From positions 385 to 6,500 of the forward strand of contig JACDFX010000104.1 of assembly GCA_013815575.1 (NCBI GenBank): a stretch of 6,116 nt of DNA, in the 5' to 3' direction. The DNA comes from Rubrobacter sp. Lineage in GTDB: Bacteria > Actinomycetota > Rubrobacteria > Rubrobacterales > Rubrobacteraceae. Positions 1 through 5,966 of the stretch are shown in pieces. The first letter of the stretch is position 1; each line of letters begins with the position of its first letter. The translations under genes were made by a program, and so were the position numbers. The notes below the pieces were generated by a model. It had not been told where the DNA came from. It saw nothing but the letters and a program-made list of their open reading frames with translations, and ran no database searches.

Positions 1-390
1 GGCCTGATCCGGCCCGGCGGCACCCTGTACCTCGCGGAGTTCCACCCGTTCACGGACGTCTTCGGCGACGACGACCTGACCGTCGAGCACGACTACTTTC
101 ACAAAGAAGAGCCGCAGGTCTGGGACGAGCCGGGCACCTACGCGGACCTCGAAGCCGAGACGACCAACAACCTCACCTACGAATGGAACCACACCCTCTC
201 GGACGTCGTGGCCGCCCTCATAGAGGCAGGCCTCGTCCTCGAGTTCCTCCACGAGCACGACTACACGCTCTTCCCCCGATGGCCGATCCTGGAGAAGTCC
301 GACTTCGACACCTACCGCCTGCCGGGAGGCACGCCCCAAATACCGCTCATGTACTCCCTAAAAGCCCGGCGTCCAGGACCTGAAGCCTAA
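1..390 (+). CDS. Class I SAM-dependent methyltransferase, C-terminal part (5' end outside window)
   Basis: The reading frame is open from the first base to a TAA at 388-390, giving 129 residues of a protein that starts upstream of the window. The visible part begins with LIRPGGTLYLAEFHPF, which resembles the late beta-strand segment of the Rossmann fold after the SAM-binding motifs (RPGG turn). It continues with WDEPGTYAD, TYEWNHTLSDVV, LIEAGLVLEFLHEHD and ends with GTPQIPLMYSLKAR. From memory, this succession (Y-E-W-N-H, then F-L-H-E-H, then P-x-I-P-L-M-x-S-L) is typical of a common Methyltransf_11/25-type family in Actinomycetota and Bacilli. The glycine-rich SAM motif I is not in the window, so the enzyme fold is inferred from the C-terminal half. 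The substrate cannot be told. The gene converges on the sortase with 3 bp between stop codons. A longer N-terminus is certain because no start codon fits. Confidence 0.85.
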   Translation, partial: GLIRPGGTLYLAEFHPFTDVFGDDDLTVEHDYFHKEEPQVWDEPGTYADLEAETTNNLTYEWNHTLSDVVAALIEAGLVLEFLHEHDYTLFPRWPILEKSDFDTYRLPGGTPQIPLMYSLKARRPGPEA

Positions 391-393
391 AAC

Positions 394-1068
394 CTACCCG
401 ATGTTTGCCTGATCCACCGGGGCCTTCAGGGTCTTCACGAGTTCTGCCTGGACTATGAGGCGGTCCGAGTAATTCGGCAGGGTGCAGGTCTGGAGGCTCA
501 CGATGTTCTTGCCTTCGATGGGCCTCTTGACGGAGACCTCGTTCGGCCCCACGACGCGGCGGTCGAAGACCCTGTAGACGTACCTGGTCTCCTCCGAGTC
601 CGTCAGCAAGACCCGCTGGCCCCTCTTTAGCTTGTTCAGGTCCCAGAAGACGAAGAAGCTATCCGTGCGCGGGTAGCCGAGGCGGTGGCCGGCGATGTAG
701 ACGTTGGCCTCCTCCTGCCAGGGAAATCCGGTGTCTTTGACGTGCAGCGTCCCGTTGCGAAGGGCGGTCTCCTCAGCTACGGGATCGCCGTAGACGGGGA
801 TCTCCGTCACCCGCTTCATACTCGGTACGGTGAGCGTCATGTCTTCGTCTCTGGGCGCCGCGGAGACCGCCTTGCCCGCCTCCCGCACGTCGGCAAAGAC
901 GAGCCCCACGGAGACCATCACGAGCGCCAACCCGGCCGCCACCAGCAGCAGGCGACCGTAGTGCGGGCCGCGCGAGGAACTGCGGGTGCGCCCCCGGTCG
1001 CGGTGTCGCGTAGCCTCGCGGCCCGGCGCGCGCGACGGCGCGCGACTGTCCTGGGAGGGACTCGACAT
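394..1068 (-). CDS. Membrane-anchored sortase, class E-like
   Basis: Cysteine transpeptidase expected to cleave a C-terminal sorting signal and attach surface proteins to the cell wall or join pilin subunits. From the ATG at 1068 it has 224 residues. A cationic, Arg/Ser-rich cytoplasmic tail is followed by one membrane helix at about 39-60 (GRLLLVAAGLALVMVSVGLV), then the extracellular sortase barrel. The catalytic triad is visible: His128 in YIAGHRLGYP, Cys195 in SLQTCTLP and Arg203 in YSDRLIV. The order GHR, LKRGQRV, YVYRV, TC, RLIV resembles class E sortases of high-GC Gram-positives, but the class is tentative. Start choice: the frame stays open upstream to a TTG at 1146, and a GTG at 1110 lies just behind a promoter-like sequence and could be a leaderless start (238 residues). 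The ATG at 1068 has only an AGAAGAG one base away, too close to be a good ribosome site. No LPXTG-type substrate gene is in the window. It is separated from dppC by 96 bp. Confidence 0.9.
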   Translation of the reverse strand: MSSPSQDSRAPSRAPGREATRHRDRGRTRSSSRGPHYGRLLLVAAGLALVMVSVGLVFADVREAGKAVSAAPRDEDMTLTVPSMKRVTEIPVYGDPVAEETALRNGTLHVKDTGFPWQEEANVYIAGHRLGYPRTDSFFVFWDLNKLKRGQRVLLTDSEETRYVYRVFDRRVVGPNEVSVKRPIEGKNIVSLQTCTLPNYSDRLIVQAELVKTLKAPVDQANIG

Positions 1069-1078
1069 TCTCTTCTGG

Positions 1079-1093
1079 CGGGTCCAGGACCCG
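1079..1093. promoter_or_regulatory. 15-bp perfect palindrome before the sortase ATG
   Basis: CGGGTCCAGGACCCG has 7-bp arms that are perfect reverse complements around one central base. It lies 10 bp upstream of the ATG at 1068 and downstream of the candidate promoter, so it could be a repressor operator acting as a roadblock, or form a short hairpin (six pairs, three-base loop) in the leader that hides the start. If translation instead begins at the GTG at 1110, it is coding sequence and the symmetry may be chance in GC-rich DNA. Confidence 0.35.
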
Positions 1094-1118
1094 TAAGGTC
1101 TACTTCTCACGGGGCGAT

Positions 1119-1146
1119 ATGATACAGCCCCCGCGCCACAAAACAA
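1119..1146 (-). promoter_or_regulatory. Candidate promoter of the sortase gene
   Basis: On the minus strand a TTGTTT (1141-1146) is followed after 16 bp by TATCAT (1119-1124), which matches TATAAT at five of six positions. The -35 element is weak (three of six). Transcription would start near 1111-1113, after the dppC stop, so the sortase could be expressed independently of the dpp operon. A GTG in the sortase frame at 1110 lies where a leaderless mRNA would begin. This is judged by eye only. Confidence 0.4.
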
Positions 1147-1164
1147 CGCCTGAGAGCGCCGTTC

Positions 1165-2070
1165 CTAGCCCCTGCGGCGGGGGTCCAGGGCGTCGCGCAG
1201 GCCGTCCCCGATAAAGTTCACGGCCAGCACCGAGAGGGCGATGGCGACGCCGGGGAAGACGATCGCGTGCTGACCCTCCGTAAAGACCCCGAAGCCGCTC
1301 CGGAAGGCGTCGGTGAGCATCGCGCCCCACTCCGGCTGGGGCGGCTGGGCGCCGAGGCCGAGAAAAGAGAGGGCGGCGACGTCCAGGATGGCCGTGGCGA
1401 GGGCGAGGGTGGACTGCACGATCAGGGGCGCCAGGCTGTTCGGCAGGATGGCCGCGAAGACGATCTGCGAGTCCGAGGCCCCTATCGCCCGCTCGGCCTC
1501 CACGTAGTCCCGCTCCCGAATGCTTATGACCGAAGACCGGACCACCCGCGCTATCTGCGGCAGGAGCACGACCCCGACGGCCAGCAAGGCGTTCGTGAGT
1601 CCCTGCCCCAGGATGCTTACGATCACTATGGCGAGCAGGATGCTCGGGAAGGCAAGTATGATGTCCATAAACCTCATTAGGATCGCGTCGATGAGCCCCC
1701 CGGCGTACCCGGCGACCACGCCGACGATCGTCCCGAAGACCGTGGCGAACACGACCGCGGCGAGGCCGGCGGTGAGCGAGACCCTGGCCCCGAAGATGAC
1801 CCGCGAGAGGATGTCCCGCCCAAGCTCGTCCTGGCCGAGGGGGTGGGAGGCGCTCGGCCCGTCGAAACGTTCGCCGAGGTTCTGATCCTTTATGGGATCG
1901 TAAGGCGCCAGTAACGGCGCGAAGACCGCCATCAACACGAAGAGGGCTATAACCACCAGGCCCACTAGGGCCAGCTTGTTGCCGAGAAAAGCCTGTCGAA
2001 AATCGCCGAAGCGGGTTCGGGTCTGGACGGCCGTTTCGACCGGCGTCTCCCTGACGGGGGCCTGGGCCAC
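1165..2070 (-). CDS. dppC: Peptide ABC importer permease, DppC/OppC type
   Basis: Second membrane subunit of a family 5 peptide importer, forming the translocation channel with DppB. It has 301 residues, normal for the family. An OppC N-terminal region (about 22-75, ending in PLAPYDP-like LLAPYDPI and HPLGQDELGRDILSR) precedes the transmembrane core, with helices near 33-55, 97-120, 133-156, 160-177, 213-236 and 268-289. The ATPase-contacting EAA loop is clear at 189-210 (YVEAERAIGAS, invariant Gly197, then ILP). The C-terminus NFIGDGLRDALDPR is the usual ending. The start is a GTG at 2070, 2 bp after the dppB stop, with GAGG eight bases upstream inside dppB, so translation is probably coupled. 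The frame remains open much further upstream but there it is only the shadow of dppB. The usual next genes dppD and dppF are absent; the sortase follows. Confidence 0.93.
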   Translation of the reverse strand: MAQAPVRETPVETAVQTRTRFGDFRQAFLGNKLALVGLVVIALFVLMAVFAPLLAPYDPIKDQNLGERFDGPSASHPLGQDELGRDILSRVIFGARVSLTAGLAAVVFATVFGTIVGVVAGYAGGLIDAILMRFMDIILAFPSILLAIVIVSILGQGLTNALLAVGVVLLPQIARVVRSSVISIRERDYVEAERAIGASDSQIVFAAILPNSLAPLIVQSTLALATAILDVAALSFLGLGAQPPQPEWGAMLTDAFRSGFGVFTEGQHAIVFPGVAIALSVLAVNFIGDGLRDALDPRRRG

Positions 2071-2072
2071 CC

Positions 2073-3074
2073 CTACAACCTCACCCGCGGGTCGAGGACG
2101 GCGTAGAGCACGTCCACGAGAAGGTTGATGAGCACGAAGAACACAGCCCCGTAGAGTACGACACCCTGGATGCCGGCGTAGTCGCGGCCGTCGATGGACT
2201 GAATCGCGAACTCCCCGATCCCGTTCCACGTAAAGATCGTCTCCGTCAGGATGGCCCCGCCCATCAACAGGCCGAACTGAAGACCGATCACGGTGACCGT
2301 CGGCAGCATCGCGTTGCGCAAAGCGTGCCGGAAGACCACCCGCCACGGCACCACGCCTTTCGCGCGGGCGGTTCTGACGTAGTCCTCGTTCATCACCTCA
2401 AGCATGCTGCTCCTCGTCATGCGCGTTATCACGGCCATCGGGATAGTGCCGAGGGCCACGGCGGGCATGATCAAATGCTTCAAAACGTCCCAAAATGCCG
2501 GCAGATTGAAAGTGATGAGGGTATCCAACGTGTAGATGCCCGTGTAACTCGTGAACGACACCTCGTTGCCGACCCGTCCGGGGAACGGCAGGAGCTCGAG
2601 GTTCACCGTGAAGATCACGACAAAGACCATCGCGAGCCAGAAGATCGGCATCGAGACGCCTGTCAGCGCGATAACCGAGGTAATCCTGTCCAGCAGGGAG
2701 TACTGCCTGACCGCCGCGATCACCCCGATAGGCACCCCGATAACGACCGCGAAAAGTAGCGCCGCGAGCGCCAGCTCCAACGTCGCCGGAAACTTCTCCA
2801 GCAGCGTGGTCGTGACCGGCTGGCCCGTTACGATGGAGTCCCCGAGGTCCCCCGTCGCCGCGTCCCTGAGAAAGAGTAGGTACTGGACGACGACCGGCTC
2901 GTCGAGGCCGAGCCGCGTCCGGATCTCGCGCACCGCCTCAGGCGTGGCGGTCTGGCCGAGCAGGATCTGGGCCGGGTCCCCGGGGATAGCCCGCACCATG
3001 AAGAACACGACGAGGGAGACCCCGAAAAGAACCGGGATGAGTTGCAGGATCCTGCGCCCTATAAAGGTAGCCAG
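2073..3074 (-). CDS. dppB: Peptide ABC importer permease, DppB/OppB type, probable CTG start
   Basis: First membrane subunit of the importer. From the CTG at 3074 it has 333 residues, within the family range. It opens with ATFIGRRILQLIPVLFGVS, the typical first cytoplasmic arginines and membrane helix, then the family signature FFMVRAIPGDPA (about 24-35), helices near 100-122 and 132-157, the extracellular LLPFPGR loop, and the EAA loop at 232-258 (YVRTARAKGV, Gly240, AMLP), ending LYAVLDPRVRL. Between an in-frame TAA upstream and a GTG at 3008 there is no ATG, GTG or TTG. Starting at 3008 would delete the first helix. GGAGGAGG at 3079-3086, four to seven bases ahead of the CTG, makes the CTG the best start. 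An assembly error or mutation of a former GTG/ATG is the alternative. It follows dppA by 31 bp and precedes dppC by 2 bp. Confidence 0.93.
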   Translation of the reverse strand: MATFIGRRILQLIPVLFGVSLVVFFMVRAIPGDPAQILLGQTATPEAVREIRTRLGLDEPVVVQYLLFLRDAATGDLGDSIVTGQPVTTTLLEKFPATLELALAALLFAVVIGVPIGVIAAVRQYSLLDRITSVIALTGVSMPIFWLAMVFVVIFTVNLELLPFPGRVGNEVSFTSYTGIYTLDTLITFNLPAFWDVLKHLIMPAVALGTIPMAVITRMTRSSMLEVMNEDYVRTARAKGVVPWRVVFRHALRNAMLPTVTVIGLQFGLLMGGAILTETIFTWNGIGEFAIQSIDGRDYAGIQGVVLYGAVFFVLINLLVDVLYAVLDPRVRL

Positions 3075-3078
3075 GGCC

Positions 3079-3086
3079 CCTCCTCC
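3079..3086 (-). promoter_or_regulatory. Strong Shine-Dalgarno site of dppB
   Basis: GGAGGAGG on the minus strand, in the 31-bp gap after the dppA stop. The nearest codon at proper spacing in the dppB frame is CTG at 3072-3074. This site decides the start of dppB, because the next GTG (3006-3008) is about 70 bases away. Confidence 0.7.
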
Positions 3087-3105
3087 GCCGGCTCTCTCTT
3101 ACTCC

Positions 3106-4785
3106 TTACGCGCCGCCGCCGGTGATCTCGACGGGATTGAACGCCTCGCTGCCGGTCGGGTTGGGCGTTACGCCCTTGACGCTATTGAGGTAGCCCAGAG
3201 GCGGCTCGGCGTAATCGATAGGCACCCACGGCACGTCCTCGTAGATGATGACCTGCGCCTCCTCGTAGAACTTCTGGCGCTCGTTCTGGTCGATGGTGCT
3301 TGCACCCTTGTCGAGGACCTCGTCCAGATCCGGATTCTTGTAGTACGCGACGTTCAGGGCGTTCTCAGGCGTCGCGCTCTTGCTTGAGAGCAGGACGTTC
3401 AGGAAGTTGTCCGGGTCGCCGTTGTCCCCGGTCCAACCAAGGATGCAGGCGTCGTGCGTCCCCCGGCCCGTCTCCTCCAGGTAAGTGCCCCACTCGCGGG
3501 TAACGAGCTTGGCGTTGATGCCGACCTGCTCGAGGTCCCGCTGCATGGCCTGGGCCACGCCCCTGCCGTCGGGCATGTAGGGACGCGGGATCGGCATGAA
3601 CCACAGCTCCATATCGAACCCGTCCCCCAGGCCGGCCTCCTCCAGAAGCCTCCTCGCCTCGTCCGGGTCGTACCCGTAGGGCTCGGTCTCCTTGCGCCAG
3701 AACGGCACGGTGGGGGGATAGGCGTTCGTCGCGACCTGCGCCGTGTCCCCGAAGAAGGCCTTGACGAGATCCTCCATGTTGATGGCCGCCGCCATCGCCC
3801 GCCGGACCTTCACGTCGGTGAAGGGCTCCTTCTGGGTGTTGAGCGCCAGGTAGCCGATGTTGAGTGGTGGCCTGGTAAGCACCCGCAGATCCTCGTTCTC
3901 CTCGATGGTCGGCACGTCGTCCGGGGTGAGGCCGTCAGCACCCGAGAGCTGGCCGCCCGCCAGCGACGCCACGCGGGAGGAGTTGTCCGTGATGGACCGG
4001 AAGACGATCGTGTCCACGTTCGGCCCGCCCCCGCCCTGCTCAGCCGGCAGGTCCGTGGCCCACCAGTCCTTGTTGGCCGTGAGACGCACCTCCGAACCCT
4101 TGTCCCAGGAGTCGAACTTGAAAGGCCCGGTCCCGACAGGGTTCTCCCAGAACCCCTCCACGTCTTTCTCCAGGGCCGTCGGCGAGGCGATGGCGAACGC
4201 GCCCATCGCCAGGTTCCGCAAGAACGGCCCGACCGGCTCCCTGAGGCCGAAGCGTACGGTGTACTCGTCCACCGCCTCGACGCTCTCTACAACCGAGTCA
4301 CCGTCGAAGCCGCCGAACTGGGAGCTGTAGTAGGCAAAGTCGGAGCCCTGGTTGCCGCCGCCGGAGTGGAACTCATTGTCGGCCAGGCGCCAGCGGTCGA
4401 AGTTGAAGACGATCGCCTCGGCGTTGAAGTCCGAGCCGTCGTGGAACTTCACGCCCTCGCGCAGGTCGATGGTGTAGCGGCGTCCGCCCTGCTCGGGCTG
4501 AGGTATCTCCACTGCAAGCGACGCCACGGGCTCTATGGTTCCCGGCTTGAACTCCAGTATGCCGTCGAAGACCTGGCGCGTGACGGCGAACGACTCGCCA
4601 TCGGTGGCGTGGACGGGGTCGAGCGTGATCGAGTCAGCGCCGCGGCCGTAGGTGAAGGTGCCACCCCCGCCACCCCCGCCCCCACCGCCACCGACCTGCT
4701 CCCCGCCGCCGCAGCCGGCCACCCCAAGCAGCGTGGCGCCCGCGAGGCCGGCGCCGCCCAGCTTCAAGAAATCACGACGGTTCAT
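3106..4785 (-). CDS. dppA: Peptide-binding lipoprotein of ABC importer, DppA type (SBP family 5)
   Basis: Extracytoplasmic solute-binding protein that delivers peptides to DppBC. It has 559 residues. The N-terminus NRRDFLKLGG is a canonical twin-arginine signal, followed by a hydrophobic stretch and the lipobox VAGC with lipidated Cys25, so it should leave folded by Tat and be membrane-anchored. A run of eleven glycines (32-42) forms the tether. The SBP_bac_5 core shows FHDGSDFNAEAIVFNFDRW (114-132), GTGPFKFDSW (218-227), IPRPYMPDGRG (Arg401) and GWTGDNGDPDNF (450-461). The last two segments closely resemble E. coli DppA, whose Arg355 and Asp408 bind the dipeptide carboxylate and amino group. 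Dipeptides are therefore the likely ligand, though heme or other peptides are not excluded. The ATG at 4785 is chosen because it places the Tat motif at the N-terminus; AGAGG lies ten bases before it. An upstream ATG at 4902 would add 39 residues with no Shine-Dalgarno. Confidence 0.93.
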   Translation of the reverse strand: MNRRDFLKLGGAGLAGATLLGVAGCGGGEQVGGGGGGGGGGGTFTYGRGADSITLDPVHATDGESFAVTRQVFDGILEFKPGTIEPVASLAVEIPQPEQGGRRYTIDLREGVKFHDGSDFNAEAIVFNFDRWRLADNEFHSGGGNQGSDFAYYSSQFGGFDGDSVVESVEAVDEYTVRFGLREPVGPFLRNLAMGAFAIASPTALEKDVEGFWENPVGTGPFKFDSWDKGSEVRLTANKDWWATDLPAEQGGGGPNVDTIVFRSITDNSSRVASLAGGQLSGADGLTPDDVPTIEENEDLRVLTRPPLNIGYLALNTQKEPFTDVKVRRAMAAAINMEDLVKAFFGDTAQVATNAYPPTVPFWRKETEPYGYDPDEARRLLEEAGLGDGFDMELWFMPIPRPYMPDGRGVAQAMQRDLEQVGINAKLVTREWGTYLEETGRGTHDACILGWTGDNGDPDNFLNVLLSSKSATPENALNVAYYKNPDLDEVLDKGASTIDQNERQKFYEEAQVIIYEDVPWVPIDYAEPPLGYLNSVKGVTPNPTGSEAFNPVEITGGGA

Positions 4786-4947
4786 CGGCCCGATGCCTCT
4801 GATTCTTGGCAAGATCTTCCCCTTCCAGAAAAGCTCTCTTGACTTTGATCTACGCGGCATCGACGATCCCGGATGCCCTCTTTCGGGTAACTTAGCACCC
4901 ATTTAACACCGGCGCCACCCGGACAAATGGCCGAAAAATGGACCCTT
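4786..4947. other. Leader region between the metallophosphoesterase and dppA
   Basis: This is 162 bp of comparatively A/T-richer, apparently non-coding DNA that should contain the dpp operon promoter. The best minus-strand candidate is TTGTCC near 4922-4927 with TAAATG about 15 bp downstream, which is poor. A 6-bp inverted repeat (GGCATC 4856-4861, GATGCC 4872-4877, 10-base loop) and an 11-bp palindrome TCTTGGCAAGA (4804-4814, one central base) lie closer to dppA. Neither is followed by a T-run, so they are not intrinsic terminators. They could be operator sites, but both are short enough to be chance. Confidence 0.35.
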
Positions 4948-5828
4948 CTAGCCCGTTCCGGTCCGCAAGACGACTGTCGTGATCTCCGGCCGGCAACCGA
5001 ACCTGAGCCGCGGTTGGATCACCCCGAGCCCCCGATTCGTATACTGGACCATTCCCCTAACCGCGTACCTCCCGGCCGGATACTTCTCCCCCAGCGGCGG
5101 CAACACGGGCGGCCCGACCCCGGGCAACTTCACCTGCCCCCCGTGGGAATGCCCGGAGAGTTGCACCCCGAACCGCCCACCCTCCGCGCTCCTGTCCGCG
5201 AAATCCGGCTCGTGCGCCAGCAGGACGGCGGCCCCTCCCCGGGCAACCCGTCGAGCACCACCCCGAGCCGGTCCCTCCCCTCCATCACGTCGTCCACCCC
5301 CGCGAAGTGCAGCACGCCTCCACCACGCCGCACGGAGAAGTGACCGTTACCTATATCCCTGAATCCCCCGTCCGCGAGCACCCGCCGCACCAGTCCCGCG
5401 TCCGCCCAGTGATCGTGGTTGCCGAGCACCGACACGGCCCCGTCGCGGGCCCGCACTCCCCGCAGCGGCCCGACGAGCCGCCGGGCGACCTCCGCCGCCA
5501 GAACATCCGAGAAATCATCCGAGGTAACCAGATCCCCCGTGAAGGCGACGAGGTCCGGCCGTTCGCCAACGACGAGCCGAATGGCGTCCGAGAGGCGTTC
5601 CGGCGTCATCCAACCGTCGGCATGTACGTCGCTGATCTGGACGACCCTGTAGCCGTCGAAAGCCCGGGCCAGCCCCGCAAGCGCGACCTCGACACGCTCT
5701 ACGTCCACCCACCCCGGCTCAACCCTGCGCGCATATCCCACGCCCCCTATCCCCAAAACCCCGGCACCCGCCACAGAGAGACCCGCCAACCTTAAGAACC
5801 CCTGTCGGGACAATCTCCGCGAGGTCAC
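4948..5828 (-). pseudogene. Exported metallophosphoesterase (YkuE/LpxG-like), split by a -1 frameshift
   Basis: Two overlapping frames together make one calcineurin-like phosphoesterase of about 293 residues. The first frame starts at GTG 5828, behind AGGAGG at 5832-5837. It carries an N-terminal Tat-like or signal-anchor segment (SRQGFLRLAG plus hydrophobic residues to about 31) and the first metal motifs: ISDVHAD (Asp67, His69), FTGDLV (Asp99) and LGNHDHW (Asn137, His138). After Gly199 it runs out of phase to a stop at 5130. Reading one base back, the second frame resumes AAVLLAHEPDF (His206) and SGHSHGGQ (His227, His229), ending at TAG 4948-4950. All metal ligands survive across the two frames, so the break is recent, an assembly error, or rarely bypassed. 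Family members are cell-surface phosphodiesterases or pyrophosphatases; the substrate is unknown here. It lies 162 bp upstream of dppA on the same strand. Confidence 0.88.
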
Positions 5829-5966
5829 AGACCTCCTCGGCCTCCGACGGTGAGCCGGGACTGTCTCTCAATCCTCTGCGACCTCACGTCGTTGGCGTAT
5901 TGGGATGAGCCGTCAGCTCGACGCCGAACGGCGACCTCGTAATCGGTGCGTCCGGCGGGCTGCAGG
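5829..5966. other. Intergenic region between divergent metallophosphoesterase and LacI-like relic
   Basis: This is 138 bp with no convincing gene. It includes the AGGAGG ribosome site of the metallophosphoesterase (5832-5837, minus strand) and an imperfect palindrome GACGCCGAACGGCGAC at 5920-5935 (CGCCG/CGGCG core arms around AA), about 31 bp before the LacI-like start. TCAGCTCG occurs at 5913-5920 and again at 5975-5982. No clear sigma-70 type promoter is visible on either strand. Confidence 0.3.

Noticed and set aside
2071..2346. N-terminal 92-codon extension of dppC
   Set aside because: It overlaps the end of dppB in another frame, is Arg/Gly/Pro-rich, and the GTG at 2070 gives a protein of normal length right after the dppB stop.
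2551..3387. A 278-codon plus-strand frame opposite dppB and the end of dppA
   Set aside because: It spans two well-supported minus-strand genes and has low-complexity Ser/Arg/Thr composition typical of an antisense shadow.
3454..4842. A 462-codon plus-strand open frame opposite dppA
   Set aside because: It is the mirror of a high-GC gene: the minus strand encodes a complete DppA with signal peptide and family motifs, while the plus-strand product is Arg/Pro-rich with no recognisable domain.
4856..4877. GGCATC/GATGCC inverted repeat as a terminator between the metallophosphoesterase and dppA
   Set aside because: The stem is only 6 bp with a 10-base loop and has no T-run on either side.
4786..4902. 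N-terminal 39-codon extension of dppA from the ATG at 4902, or 25 from the ATG at 4860
   Set aside because: Neither ATG has a Shine-Dalgarno sequence, and both would bury the Tat lipoprotein signal inside the protein.
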